In this document: positions 23,001 to 33,900 of the stretch, one piece after another
Numbering within the stretch: position 1 is the first letter of the stretch
Layout: the number at the start of each line of letters is the position of its first letter
Origin: Pyrrhosoma nymphula
Lineage: Eukaryota; Arthropoda; Insecta; Odonata; Coenagrionidae
Length of the DNA stretch: 64,000 nt
Direction: 5' to 3'
Assembly: GCA_963573305.1 (NCBI GenBank)
Contig: OY754331.1
Coordinates: 11,442,868 to 11,506,867, forward strand
Translations under genes and position numbers: made by a program
Notes under the pieces: generated by a model
The model's input: the letters and a program-made list of their open reading frames with translations, nothing else
What the model was told of the DNA's origin: nothing
Database searches by the model: none

Positions 23001-26000
23001 AGTGGTTCACGAAAGCATGACTCTAGCTCAGTCATTCAATTGAATCTTAAGTTAAGCATTGGGTTGACTGGATTTTAGTTATACTGTAATTCACGATGAT
23101 GAACTACATGGACATAGAAAATTTCCAAAGAATTCAAATCTCCAGGTCCAGGAATCAAACCACATAGGTACTTGCAATAAATGCAAGGCGTAATCTCATA
23201 GAGCGTTTCCTTTGTATATGTAAACGGCTGGTGTCCTAACACCCCCCGCCACACGTCTATTGAGGCGGCTTGCGGGGTAGTATGTAGATGTAGATGTACT
23301 TCAGGCTTACTTGACTAAAGCAAAGGCCACTAAGCTTCCCCAGAGTCCTCATTCCTTTAGCAGTTGGGTTTTTAAAAATCCAATTCTACTTTGGGATGGG
23401 ATCCTTGATGGGCTACTGTGACACATGATATCCAGTTCCAATAGGTCCTATTAAAATTTATTTCTTATCTGTGCCAACCAATACATTTCTAACCACTATT
23501 TTATTCAATTTTATTTCTCACTATTAAAGTTGACCCAATAATGAAAGCAGTAGTCTTTAGATGAGAGAACTATTTAAATACTTCAATAAAAAATCTACTA
23601 GACAGGTTAAGTATATAAGTCCTCTCTTGAAAAAAGGTTTTAAGATATGTAAAACCTTCTTTGGCTTTTAAATTATTAAATGATGAAGATACGTAATTAC
23701 CTCAAAAAGAAGTTCAACAACAGAACAACTCAATTTCTTGTCATGTCCATTCCTGAAAACACCAACTTGAGGTATCATTGGAACATAGATTTCGTCCTCA
23801 GAGGATGACGACTCACTCTTTTTTGATAAGTAAAATGGTGCAGCTGTTTCATGGGATAAAAATACGTACACAGGCAGACGTTCGTAATCCTGCCAATGGC
23901 TCAGTATTCCCACATCACTATGTAACTCGAGCCCTGTGAAGAAAATTCTGCTTGTAATTCATCAAATGATTTGTTGAAAGAAAAGTTAAAAGAAAATAGT
24001 GTTTCCTGATGGATAGGTACCTATGTTACACACTACACTATGTTACAAAAGGATATAAAAGATCCTTTCTTAAGAATTATTTACAGATTATGTTAGTTCA
24101 ATGTCAGTAGTGTTACTAAATCCTTAGCGATTTTGGGGATCAGGTTGGTGTGGTGGCTGGAGCACCTACTAACTTCCCATCCTGAGGGCCTGCGTTTAAA
24201 TCCTGGCAGTGGCAGAAAATTTTCAGAGGAGCCATGATCCCTGCTTACTTGCTACGTTAAGCACTCGGATGATTAGGAGCACTTAGGGACATTAAACTGT
24301 GGACCCCTTTGTGCCTTTTTGATAAAGAGTAGTGCAAATGCTGATGATAGGCTTCTCCCCTCCCTTCTAACATTCCCGAAATAATCCTTCCCTAACCAAT
24401 CTCCCCTATCACCTATCCTAAATGGCACAAATGACCCAAAAAGTAAGCCGTCTTCCCAAATGACTTATCAACTTGGAAATCTTAAAAGATTAGCTGATCA
24501 TAGGTATTTCACTCATACAAATAATTTCACAACGTCTGAGACAATATTTCGTAAGGCAATTGACAACTGACATCAGTGATTCCACAGACTCTGAGGGTAT
24601 AGCTAATTCTCGTTGAGACTTGTCATGAATTATTTAGCAAAATTTAGGGTAGTTTTCATAAAATTGTATGCATATTCCATCAGGTTAGTTGCCCCATTCC
24701 TGAAATTTTGATAGCTTCTCGTGGCGCTCAGTGGAATTTGTCAATACTTAGACAACAATAGCAGTCAGATATTAAAATGTGAGGCACAAAAGATTTTCCA
24801 AAACAGAATCCACGGATGAAGACGTATTTGCCATTCAAAAATGATTAAATTCAGATTAGTGCTAGTACAGTAAAATAATGTGTGGAGGATAGTAAGTACT
24901 TTGCATGAATAACACTAACAATATGTTTTGGGTTAACCTTACAGTCTAGCCTCTGATAGACATTCGAATAGCTGGTACTCAACACATCTTCAGGTAAATT
25001 AATGGTGGTGAGTTCCTTGGCTATAGTCCCGGTTTCCTCAAAATTGGTCAAAAGAGCGAACACCTCATCGTGTTCAATGTATGGCTTTATCCTCGCGGAG
25101 TGTGGTGCTAAGTGCACTCTTTGGACTGCTAATGGCATCGTATGTCTAGCAGTCCTGAACACCATGCTCCTATAAAGCCACCAAATAATCTACAGGGGAG
25201 AAGGATGCCTCGGTAGTTTAACTGGTTAAAGCACTCGGCATGAAATCGAGAGATCCAGGTTCGAATCCTGGTCAAGGCTAATGATTTTTCCTCTGTGGAA
25301 TATCGCTCAGTTCCCCTACTTCCCCACTTCATTTCCCAAGGAAGAAGTCTCTCTGTGAAAGGTGGCTGGGCTGTCTCTGCCATCGGTCACTCTTTTGCTC
25401 TTGGGAAGTCAGTTGCGTTTCCATCGCCCAAACCCTGGTCGCTCTCTTGTATCTCAGCAAGAATTAACTCAAGAGCATATAACTATATTAACCAAGAAAT
25501 ATCTTTTATTTAACCTGTGCAAATGCTGGTTCATTTAATTGATACCAAGAAAATATCGCAGGCAATGGGGATGTAACTTTAGTTTGAGGTATACCAATAT
25601 ATATATCTGCTGTGAACCAGATATGATGGAGCATCAAAACTCATTCTGAATCTAGAATTTCAAAAATAAAGTTTACTGGCTGTTTCATTTAATAGTAACC
25701 AGATGAAGATACTCCATACCTGTGCCATTGTCCGATGCTTCTGTTATGTTGGATCGATATATCATGGACATTATATCCTTATACACTGGTTGCAAAAGGA
25801 CATCCTTCTCCACCACAATTTTGTTGTAGGAGCCAGCTGCTTCACTCTCCCTCTTACTTTCCTGAACACATGAAATGTTTTCAATTAGTCACTATAGTTA
25901 AATGTTTATTTTGGTTGAGGAAGCAATATTTCTATGGCAGGTTTATAGGAAACAAACTTATCCACTTACCTCAAATTTATCATAATAATATGCAAATCCA

Positions 26001-29000
26001 GGCCTCATATTGCCTAAGGATTCATTATTAAAATGAAGTGCCTTCTCTATCTGGGAAGCTGTTTCCCCTGATGCACCTTCCAAGAGCATAAAAATATTGC
26101 TCGCAAATCCAAATGGAGAAAAAACTAGGTTTTTGTGTTCCTCATTGAGTGCCTGAAGTTAATGAACAAAAAATATATCGCTTGATGATTGAAAAAAATG
26201 AAGGCGGGTAGCTGCACTGAAGGTCTTAGCAATCAATTGATTCTTGGCATAAATTTAAATGAATCAGAAGGTTGCTAAAATCTTCTCAGACTTCCCAGCA
26301 CATTGGAATATTTCATTTCAGGCAACATTTTGATGAATTTCCCATTAAAAGAGCACCTGCAATTAAGCACCACTCTGTTTGGAAGCCCAAGAAGAGTTAA
26401 TCACAAAATATTTCAAGATTTTCATCAAATATCAATGTTAATATTTTTTCATAAAAAATGTAAAACTTAAAAAAATATGTTTTCAATTACCAAATCAGCA
26501 TTGCACAGGATTATCTTACATGGCAACCTAAGGGAATTTTTAAAGAGAATAATAGATTATGTAAGTTGGGTTGCGGTGTCACAGGGAAAGATTCCCTAAA
26601 TGGCCATTCTTTTTCCTGGTAAAAATGGTGACAGATGGCCACAAGAAAATATGTGGCAATTGTCACATGATGAGTGCATAACAAATAATCTCAATTTCTG
26701 GGTTGAAGGGGAATCAATCATAATAATAATAATAATGGTTTTTATTTGCCCAAAGACCAAGGTACATTTGTCCGATGATATAAAAATAAGTGAAGGCATT
26801 CGCCACCTGATAAGGAAGAATGAAGCAAGTATACTGATTAAAGGGAAAGAAGGCCTGAATGGATGAAAAGGAGAAGGAAAATGCAGAAGAAGAAAATTGG
26901 GAGGGAATGAGATTAAGAGAATATAATTGTTCAGACTGCATGATTTCAATTTTTACACTCCAGAGAAATACGTTCATAGCATCATTTAAATATCCAAATG
27001 TGAATGGTGTATGCATCGATCCTGAGGATGAAAATGTGGCATTCCTCTTTGTCTTCAACTTTATTGTGTCTAAGGTACTAATTTGATAATTAATTAAACT
27101 TATACAGGGGTGCTTACTACTTAATCTACACTATTAACTTCCAAATTATATCCAATAGCTCTAAAGTTCTAGCTGTTGAAATAAAATGTGTAGTATTCAC
27201 ACATAATCTACTCCTTTGAGATGGTAGAAATCATAGCAAACACAAATAGTTTTCCACAATGTCGTAATCACCATTAACCCCTTGGGTGGTATGTACAGCA
27301 TAACCATGCCTCACCTTCCCAGGCAGATATTTAAAATTGAGTCCATTTTCGACTGGGGAAAGGAAAATAGCCAGGAGAAAAAGGCATTGCAAAGACCATG
27401 GTAGGAGAGAGGACTCCAGAATATTTCTGGGCATACAACTGTAGAGGCTGATGCAAATCAAAACTGGATTCATTTCCAGAAGAGAGATGACTGTATAGAA
27501 ACTAGCTCTCCATCCTTTCAATTGTATCCATCGGTATTATGCTCATTACAGGGATAAGTGTGACTATGTCCTCATCATTTTATTAAGTTCTGTGGAAAAA
27601 ATCTTTATTCTCCTTTTTAATGCTTCATATCAAAATGAAGTAAGGAATATCAAATGTGTAGAAGATTTTTCTTCATGCAAATAATCATTTCCCAAATATT
27701 ACTTAACTAGGTAAGATACCTAAGCCATGAATAGACATTCAGTTATATCATGGCATTTATAATGTCGATCCGAAAATATATAAGAATTTTAACTACACCC
27801 TGTTGGTAGAAAGAACATTTTTTTAAATAATCAAATGTGAAACCAGTGGAAAATTTTCATGACTCGGAACTCATCAAATTTTAGGCCCGCTTTTCATCAC
27901 ATAGTCTTAAACCGTGAATGGTACGCTAGGTATGTTTTTTAATTATAGCTTTGCTTTCTGAAATCCATAGTTTTTTCTAGAGACATTAATTCCTCTTCTC
28001 GGAACTATGCCTTAATTTGAGGTGCCATTTCAGCCCAGGAGCTATCGATGAAGTAATGCTGGATATAGTTCCGAAAATCACTATCGAAAATATTGCACTT
28101 CAATAACAATCGATCTTTGCAGCACATTCAGCCACTAAAACAAAGAATATATTAATTTCATCAAGGGCGATTTTGTTGCATTTCATCTATCGTTTCTTAA
28201 CTGAGCTGCCTTGCTATATTTACCCTAAATCTTTTATGAGAATCTAGATATCTACTGTGCTAATTTTTTATCACGGGTTTACTCCTGAGATTCGCAATTG
28301 ACAGCTATAATATGTGAAAGCATATTAGCGAATTCTACGCTCATTTATAGCCAGCCTTATTTTCAGGGTTATAGCAGATCGTTTTGGAGATGCAATTGGA
28401 GAGCTAGTTTACTGTGCCGAAGGCCCGGACTTCAAGCACGGAAGATTTTTCCGCGAAATTTTGCAACCCTACATATATTTTTGTTGGGTCGGAGACGCCA
28501 CTGATGCACGCGTGATAAGCACATCAAGGCTCAGTCTGTCGAATGGGCCTTTGAACTGTGGTCCTGTAAGATAGCACTAATGCAGTCAGCCCCCATTAAT
28601 GCAAGGTTTGACAAATTCGGCATATCAGCTTATTTAAAAAAAAACTCAATGTGCTGAATTTTGGACTCACAAAAACCATACGCAAAATTTTAAAAATACT
28701 TCCAAGAGTTATCAATTTTGTTTCTGTAGCCTCCATTACTTAATTAAAAGGAGGAACTATTTTGGTCCATAAAGGGTTGAGGTTAAACTTCCCCCGGTCC
28801 CCATTAATCCAACTGAATATTTCCAAAGAAATTTAACTATATTCTAAGGATATTATAGATATAAGACATAGGTACCTAATTGGTACCCTCGAAAATTTAC
28901 TTAAAATGATGGCTGAAATATGAAAATATAAGGACGAGATGCACGTAGTTGTACCCCAAATCTATTCATGACATTACTATAACAGCGTGAGTGAAGTGGA

Positions 29001-30682
29001 CTTAAATACAGTGCGGAAATAAGAACACATTGAAAGAATAAAACACAACATTTTTTATCATTGGTAGAACAATGTCCTTATACTCGTACATTATGGAATT
29101 TGGTGCACTGGCATTAACTTCTTGAGAGTCTGCGGAAAATATACTGCGAATGCAACAAATTCCAACATGTGGTCGAGTTTTATTTGAGATTCCTGAGAAA
29201 GAAAATATATTTTGAGAATGGCTATCGCAGCAATAAAATGTTTTTATCCGCAAAAAGAACTTTTACTAAATTCTCCACAAATATTATAAATAGGTAGATG
29301 CGCTCACGAGCACTCTTTTATTCCGTGGGTATTTTGTCACCAGAATATTGGGATAAGATATGAATGTGCAAAATCCACAGTCCTACAGTGATAGCTTCAT
29401 TCGCCTGGACTGGGATTCGATCCAAGATCCCTCGAATAATCACCGATGAGCATCAACCAAAAAAGCTACCCACTTTCAGTATGAATCTCATTGAAACTTT
29501 AGAGGAATTAAATTTGCTCGAGAGTACCGTGCAAATAACGGCAGGAAATACTTTCGTGCGCATGCGTACTAAAGGCCACGTGATTAACACCACTTTCTGC
29601 GCGATTTCGGGGAACCTGGGTTCCAGTCCTAGTCCAGGTGAATTATTTTCACAGTTAATTTGGGACAGTCGTTATCTACTCGGTGGGTGAAGCCGTACAT
29701 GTGACTATTCTTAGAATTATAATAAAATTTAAATTTAAATAAAATCCTATCTTAAAAAGCTGATTATTACCAATTAAAAATAGGCATCCATTTCGAATCA
29801 CAAATACTTTCAAATGTTTGCATTTATAAATGTACCAATTGAAAAAATTATGAAAATTCAACCAGTATGTTCAAAATAACAGCAAAATTATTAACGTATA
29901 GGCATACTGTATCATTCATTCATGAACGTAACCATTGCAGTCGAAGGTATCACACATCCACAATTCCTGCAGAGTGCTGAATAAATTACATAATATGTAA
30001 TACTATCGCCTCACCTGAAAGAGCTCTGCCATGAAACCATTGCTGATTTTCATAACCTCATATGCACTACTAGGCGCTGACTCTCGACAGGAAGCATCTT
30101 TGCCGGAGAGTAATAATAACGGAAAAACTGGAAAACATTACAAAAAATTAAACAGACCAAATATTTTGCGAAATTCCCAATTCCTACCATAAATACGAAA
30201 AAAATCATACAGAAATTACGCTATCTCCATAAAATAGTCTTATCTCAAAATCCCTGTGATTAATACTGTTTCTGTCTCCAGAGAAAAAAATTCCCACGAT
30301 TTTTGTGGACTGGATCAAGTATGCGAGGGAACAAAAAATTAATTAAAAAATAGCCATCGCCGTACGTAATTAACATATATGATGACACCTCACAGAAATC
30401 CACCAAGCGCAAGACTCCTGTAACAAATAGACAAACATGTTTTCGCTGAAATACGTGCAATGCGAGGGTCCAGAATTGTATCCGTTTGTGGCACTGAGAA
30501 CGGGCATGTTTTTGTTATGGGAATTTCACAATTTTCTGCTTCGTTGAAGATATACGGATCACAATACTATTTTGTAATTAACGATATATGGCACAGTCAC
30601 AAGAGCTTTGAACTATAGTGGAATGGCCGTACAATATTCGGGCTCCAGTACAGTGTTACTCACCGAAAAGAGGGAATACCAT
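20084..30682 (-). CDS. secreted serpin-family protein, probably non-inhibitory
   Basis: Minus-strand coding exons in order: 30664-30682, 30015-30127, 25970-26152, 25720-25861, 23701-23933, 22555-22743, 20363-20516, 20084-20220. All junctions are GT-AG and phases agree, for 1170 nt and 389 aa. The start ATG (30682-30680) opens a clear signal peptide, MVFPLFVFPLLLLSGKDASC. Serpin blocks follow: NLVFSPFGFASNIFMLLEGA (about 52-71, helix B), DEIYVPMIPQVGVFRNG, SVSLLLLIPDETEGI, VEVSMPQMAF, KKKGIEKAFDPESADFS, and the C-terminal ANHPFLFFI...GLILLAGKVESP. The reactive-loop side, from LTQSSYFTSSFSS to about RLSANHPF, lacks the hinge pattern E-x-G-T-x-A-x-A-x-T. The region before strand 3A is about 35 residues short unless the optional exon at 24943-25128 is used. 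Introns carry SINEs, MITEs and a LINE tail. Family certain, role unknown. Confidence 0.9.
20587..20739. mobile_element. short hAT-like MITE, 137 bp
   Basis: The inverted ends CACTGGCGGATTAAGG (20595) and CCTTAATCCGCCAGTG (ending 20731) are perfect for 16 bp. The flanks GGAAGGCC (20587-20594) and GCAAGACC (20732-20739) match at six of eight positions, like an aged 8-bp duplication. It lies inside the serpin intron between exons 6 and 7. Confidence 0.75.
21656..21880. mobile_element. MITE with GGCCGTTTTACACG ends
   Basis: AAGGCCGTTTTACACG at the left and CGTGTAAAACGGCCTT at the right form a perfect 16-bp inverted repeat; flanking TAA-like bases suggest a Harbinger-type 3-bp duplication. The interior repeats words such as ACAAACGTAC and GTTTGTACAAA. 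Related copies lie at about 36572 and 46925. It sits inside a serpin intron. Confidence 0.75.
22024..22182. repeat. 159-bp long hairpin
   Basis: The arm starting TTCCAATCATTGCGGTTGTG returns as the complement ending in CAACCGCAATGATTGGAA, with only a few mismatches over about 77 bp per arm and a tiny loop near 22102 (GGTGAAATTCGCC). No flanking duplication was seen. It lies in the serpin intron between exons 6 and 7, on the serpin transcript. Confidence 0.8.
22327..22440 (+). repeat. tRNA-headed SINE, copy 1
   Basis: The A box TGGTGTAACTGG and B box GGTTTGAATCC lie at tRNA spacing, and CTTGGC can pair with GTCAAG as an acceptor stem. After the head comes AAATGATTTTTTCTTGG, matching the tail of the copy at 25207. 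The anticodon arm is poor, so it is a SINE head rather than a tRNA gene. Confidence 0.65.
23177..23305 (+). mobile_element. LINE 3' end, same family as 32969-33865
   Basis: From AATAAATGCAAGGCGTAAT through GTAAACGGCT and TATTGAGGCGGCTTGCGGGG to a GTAGATGTAGATGTA tail. The same string of words ends the LINE at 33745-33862, there following the stop codon. It is a 5'-truncated insertion in the serpin intron between exons 5 and 6. Confidence 0.8.
24141..24260 (+). repeat. tRNA-derived SINE head, diverged
   Basis: TGGTGTGGTGGCTGGAGCAC resembles an A box, and GCGTTTAAATCCTGG a decayed B box, about 35 bp apart. The body that follows differs from the copies at 22327 and 25207. Confidence 0.45.
24943..25128 (-). 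other. candidate optional serpin exon (62 codons)
   Basis: A minus-strand open frame between serpin exons 4 and 5. The NAGNAG-type acceptor CCATTAGCAG enters after 25129, and the donor GTAAGG begins at 24942. The length is 186 nt and both ends are phase 1, so it can be included or skipped without changing frame. It encodes IEHDEVFALLTNFEETGTI and INLPEDVLSTSYSNVYQRLD. It falls where a normal serpin has helix F and strand 3A, which the eight-exon model lacks. Inclusion gives 451 aa. The upstream pyrimidine tract is weak and the match to serpins is loose. Confidence 0.4.
25207..25320 (+). repeat. tRNA-headed SINE, copy 2
   Basis: GCCTCGG...TCAAGGC acceptor-like stem, A box TAGTTTAACTGG, and a perfect T arm with stem CCAGG, loop TTCGAAT and stem CCTGG. 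The anticodon loop lacks U33, against a working tRNA. The next bases, AATGATTTTTCC, match copy 1 at 22327. Confidence 0.7.
29388..29645. repeat. two SINE heads in inverted orientation
   Basis: CCTGGACTGGGATTCGATCC at about 29406 and the complement of CCTGGGTTCCAGTCCTAGTC near 29620 are the same B-box region facing opposite ways, about 170 bp apart. The left copy, read on the minus strand, also has an A-box-like TAGCTTTTTTGGTTGATGC. Both lie in the long serpin intron 2. Confidence 0.5.
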
Positions 30683-30995
30683 AATGCACTTCGCAGGCGG
30701 AGCGGCAGAGGAGAGCTTGAGTGAGATCGGCTATGCTTACTGTTGTGCGAGGAAATGAGGCCAGCGGAAAAGAGGCGGGGAGAGCGGAGAGAGACTAAGA
30801 TGGGAATAAAAAAAGACATTCACTTTCCTCTTACCTCAGAATAACATAACCACATCGGTTGCTTCATAACCATTTGGTGCCTCAAGCTTCTCATGCGCCT
30901 GTATGCATCGGAGATGTAGCATTGCCGACACCACGCAATGAGCTTAAACAATGAAGTGTAAACAAAAGAAAACAATAAATAACAGAGCGTCGAGC
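30683..30995. promoter_or_regulatory. short divergent intergenic region
   Basis: About 310 bp separates the serpin start (minus) from ATG 30996 (plus), whose codons run straight to a GTGAGT donor. If both starts are real, this is a bidirectional promoter. No TATA box is obvious in either direction. Confidence 0.35.
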
Positions 30996-33900
30996 ATGGC
31001 TTTTGGTGAGTTAACGGTTCCCCGTTTAGACGTGAGTAAAAATAATCTTTTGGTCATCAATTCTTACGAGTAAAAAATTAACGCATATTTATGTATTGTT
31101 TAGTTTAACGAGATCTAGCTGCAGTCATTTCATCACAAGAATTCAATTCCCTAACGGTAAAAAAAATCAAACCAAGCTTCCGAAATACGAATTGTCATCG
31201 AAGTGAAGTGCACAATGAGGTATTTTCAATTAATTTTACCAGCTTTGTATTGTTTAAGAGAAATCTTGATGCTTGAAGGCAGTCAGAGGGTTTATTTGAA
31301 GCTTTACTGGGGCTATTTATTACATTAACTTATGCTGGAATTATTTTCAGATGAAGAATTAAGGATAAGAGCATAATAAATTCTACGGACAAAACCCCTC
31401 TTGAATATACCTCTTCAACGTCACGCAGTATCTGAGGATCATTCAGACAGTACGATGGGTGAGCTCTATTCTTAAAAATTGATTGGTTGCGGGTTAAGGA
31501 AGGATTTCTTTTCTACAACAAGGGAGAAATTACAGATTACCTGAAAACATATTTGGGCTTTTTGACAGGCAATTCAACACGTTTAATTTGATCGCCCATT
31601 TTTCATCGATGAGGAAACAGCCCGCTGCACTGATCTTTCTTGCAGTCCTTGATTAGATTTAATAGGAACGTTAAATGCATCCCGATTTTAGATTTTCCTT
31701 TCATGGATGTAGTACATGAGGCATATCGATTAACAGGAAATATAATAAGTAATGGAAGTATGACCTTTATTCTTCCAGGGAGGTGCGGCAAAAGATTTGC
31801 GCGGCGACTTTCGTTCACCGAGCGTTCTGGCTCCCGCCTAAGCAACAACATAAAAGAAATGTCATCCGGAAGGTGAGTTCATGGAAAGGTAGATAAGTTA
31901 ACAGTCCATCTGATGTCATGGTAGAATATCGGAGCTACAAATAAAATTTCTCACTAAACCTTTCACCATCTCCTCCTCAACACTCGTTCATTTCTTATTC
32001 CCTCTTTTGCTGCGACCTCCGAAAAGTTCTGTAATTCTCAAAAAAACCTTTCACCGCCTCCTCCCAGTTCCTCAACAGGCGTTCCCTCCTCGTCAAATTC
32101 CCCGGTTTTCCCCATTGCGGCAACCCATGGCCTTCTTATTACAGCGAGGCAGTGAAGCTGGTGGAGCCAGATCCAAATACAGTACGTTGAAGGCTCACAC
32201 CTTTGATAATTCAGGAGAGTAATCAATTTTATAATAATGAGAGTGGTACAATTTTATGGGCATGTTTATATGAAAAAACCTTTATATATTTTACACATTT
32301 TCTATCACCGACCGATTACGACGCTTTCGCTTCATTTACAAAAGAGTGGATTGCATTATTCCCCGGGGTGAATTCTCAATAATAAAACGTGATAAATAAA
32401 ACAGTGAGAGATGCATAAAGTTAATTAAATTATGTGGGAGCGTATTGGATAGAGAGCCATTGTGAAAGTCATCTTATTTTCGTCCACATTCGAGGCAAGT
32501 CATAGGCATAGCAGAGAAGGATTCAGCCCCAATTCGCTTTGTTCTCCAACCTCACATCCGACACTTAGAGCCAAAAGGGCCATAGAGCAATTTTTCGAAT
32601 TTCCCTTAATTCGCATGGAAGGTTAATCAAAAGACACAGTTAACAATCCCGGAGCCACTCCTTCAGGGTACTTGAAAGGACAAAGCAGGACATGCAATCT
32701 TATCCACTGTACCTGGTAAGCAAAAATGAGAAAATAAACAGATTTCGATGTAGGTTCAAGTCGGTTTGTCAATTGAGTGATTACCAGCCTAAACTTTAGA
32801 AATCGGTAAAGATTGAAGTCCATGGGAATGATGAGTATTCCTGTTCTGCAATCAAAGCGATGACGAAAGGTGATATACGAATTGACATTTTTACGGTGAA
32901 AATCACGCACTTATTACTAAGTAATGTCCTAGACTACTGCATTACTGTAATGTTTTACTTGCTGTAGACAAGCTTAATCGGCCCCTTTTGTCCATTATAT
33001 ACATAAATGACCTATGTTCTCGAATTAGCAGTAAAATACGTTTATTTGCTGACGACGCTGTCATCTATCGCGAAATTAGTGATCACTCTGGCTTTGAAAT
33101 TCTATCATCGGATTTAAACAACGTTCATGTGTGGAGCCAATAGTGGGGACTCAAACTTAATCTGAGCAAATGTACGGCGGTACATTTCTTGCGTCCAATT
33201 ATCCCCGGTGTTAATATAAAGGCGACAGATGAAGTGAAGTATCTAGGAGTTACGATAACTTCGAACCTATCGTGGGGAACACATATAAGAAATATTTGTG
33301 GCAGAGCTCTGAAGAAGCTAGGACTCGTCAAGCGTATTGTGGGAAGATTTTCGGATGAAAAAGTAAAAGAGAGGTGCTATTTCGCACTCGTCCGGCCACA
33401 CCTTGAATATGCAGCGAGCATATGGGATCCGGTGCAGAAAGACTTAATCCGGGAACTTAAAAAAATACAAAGGAAAGCTGCGCGATTCGTCAAATACCGC
33501 TACGGGCGTACAGACAGCGTTACACAGATGTTAAACGAATTAGGCTGGGAGCCACTAGAGACTCGGAGGCTGCGCGCTAGGCTTAGATTGCTTGAGCAAT
33601 TGAGAATAGATATCTTTAAGAGCGACACGGAGAACATCATATTAGAACCCCACTATATTTCCAGGTCCGACAGAAACGATAAATTGAGAGAGATATTTTG
33701 CCGAACGGATAGGAATGGGAATTCGTTTTTCCCCCGATCAATAAGAGACTTTAATAAATGCAAGGCGTAATTTCATTAGAGCTTTTCCTTTTTATATGTA
33801 AACGGCTTGTGTCCTAACACGCCTATTGAGGCGGCTTGCGAGGTAGTATGTAGATGTATATGAATGTTCAAGTCCTGCCATTTTGAAGGATGGAGATGGG

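Noticed and set aside
25207..25280. tRNA gene
   Set aside because: The T arm is perfect but U33 is missing and a SINE body follows, shared with 22327.
31779..31872. Extra exon of the tentative plus-strand gene
   Set aside because: Good splice sites, but it needs a phase-2 partner that I could not find upstream.
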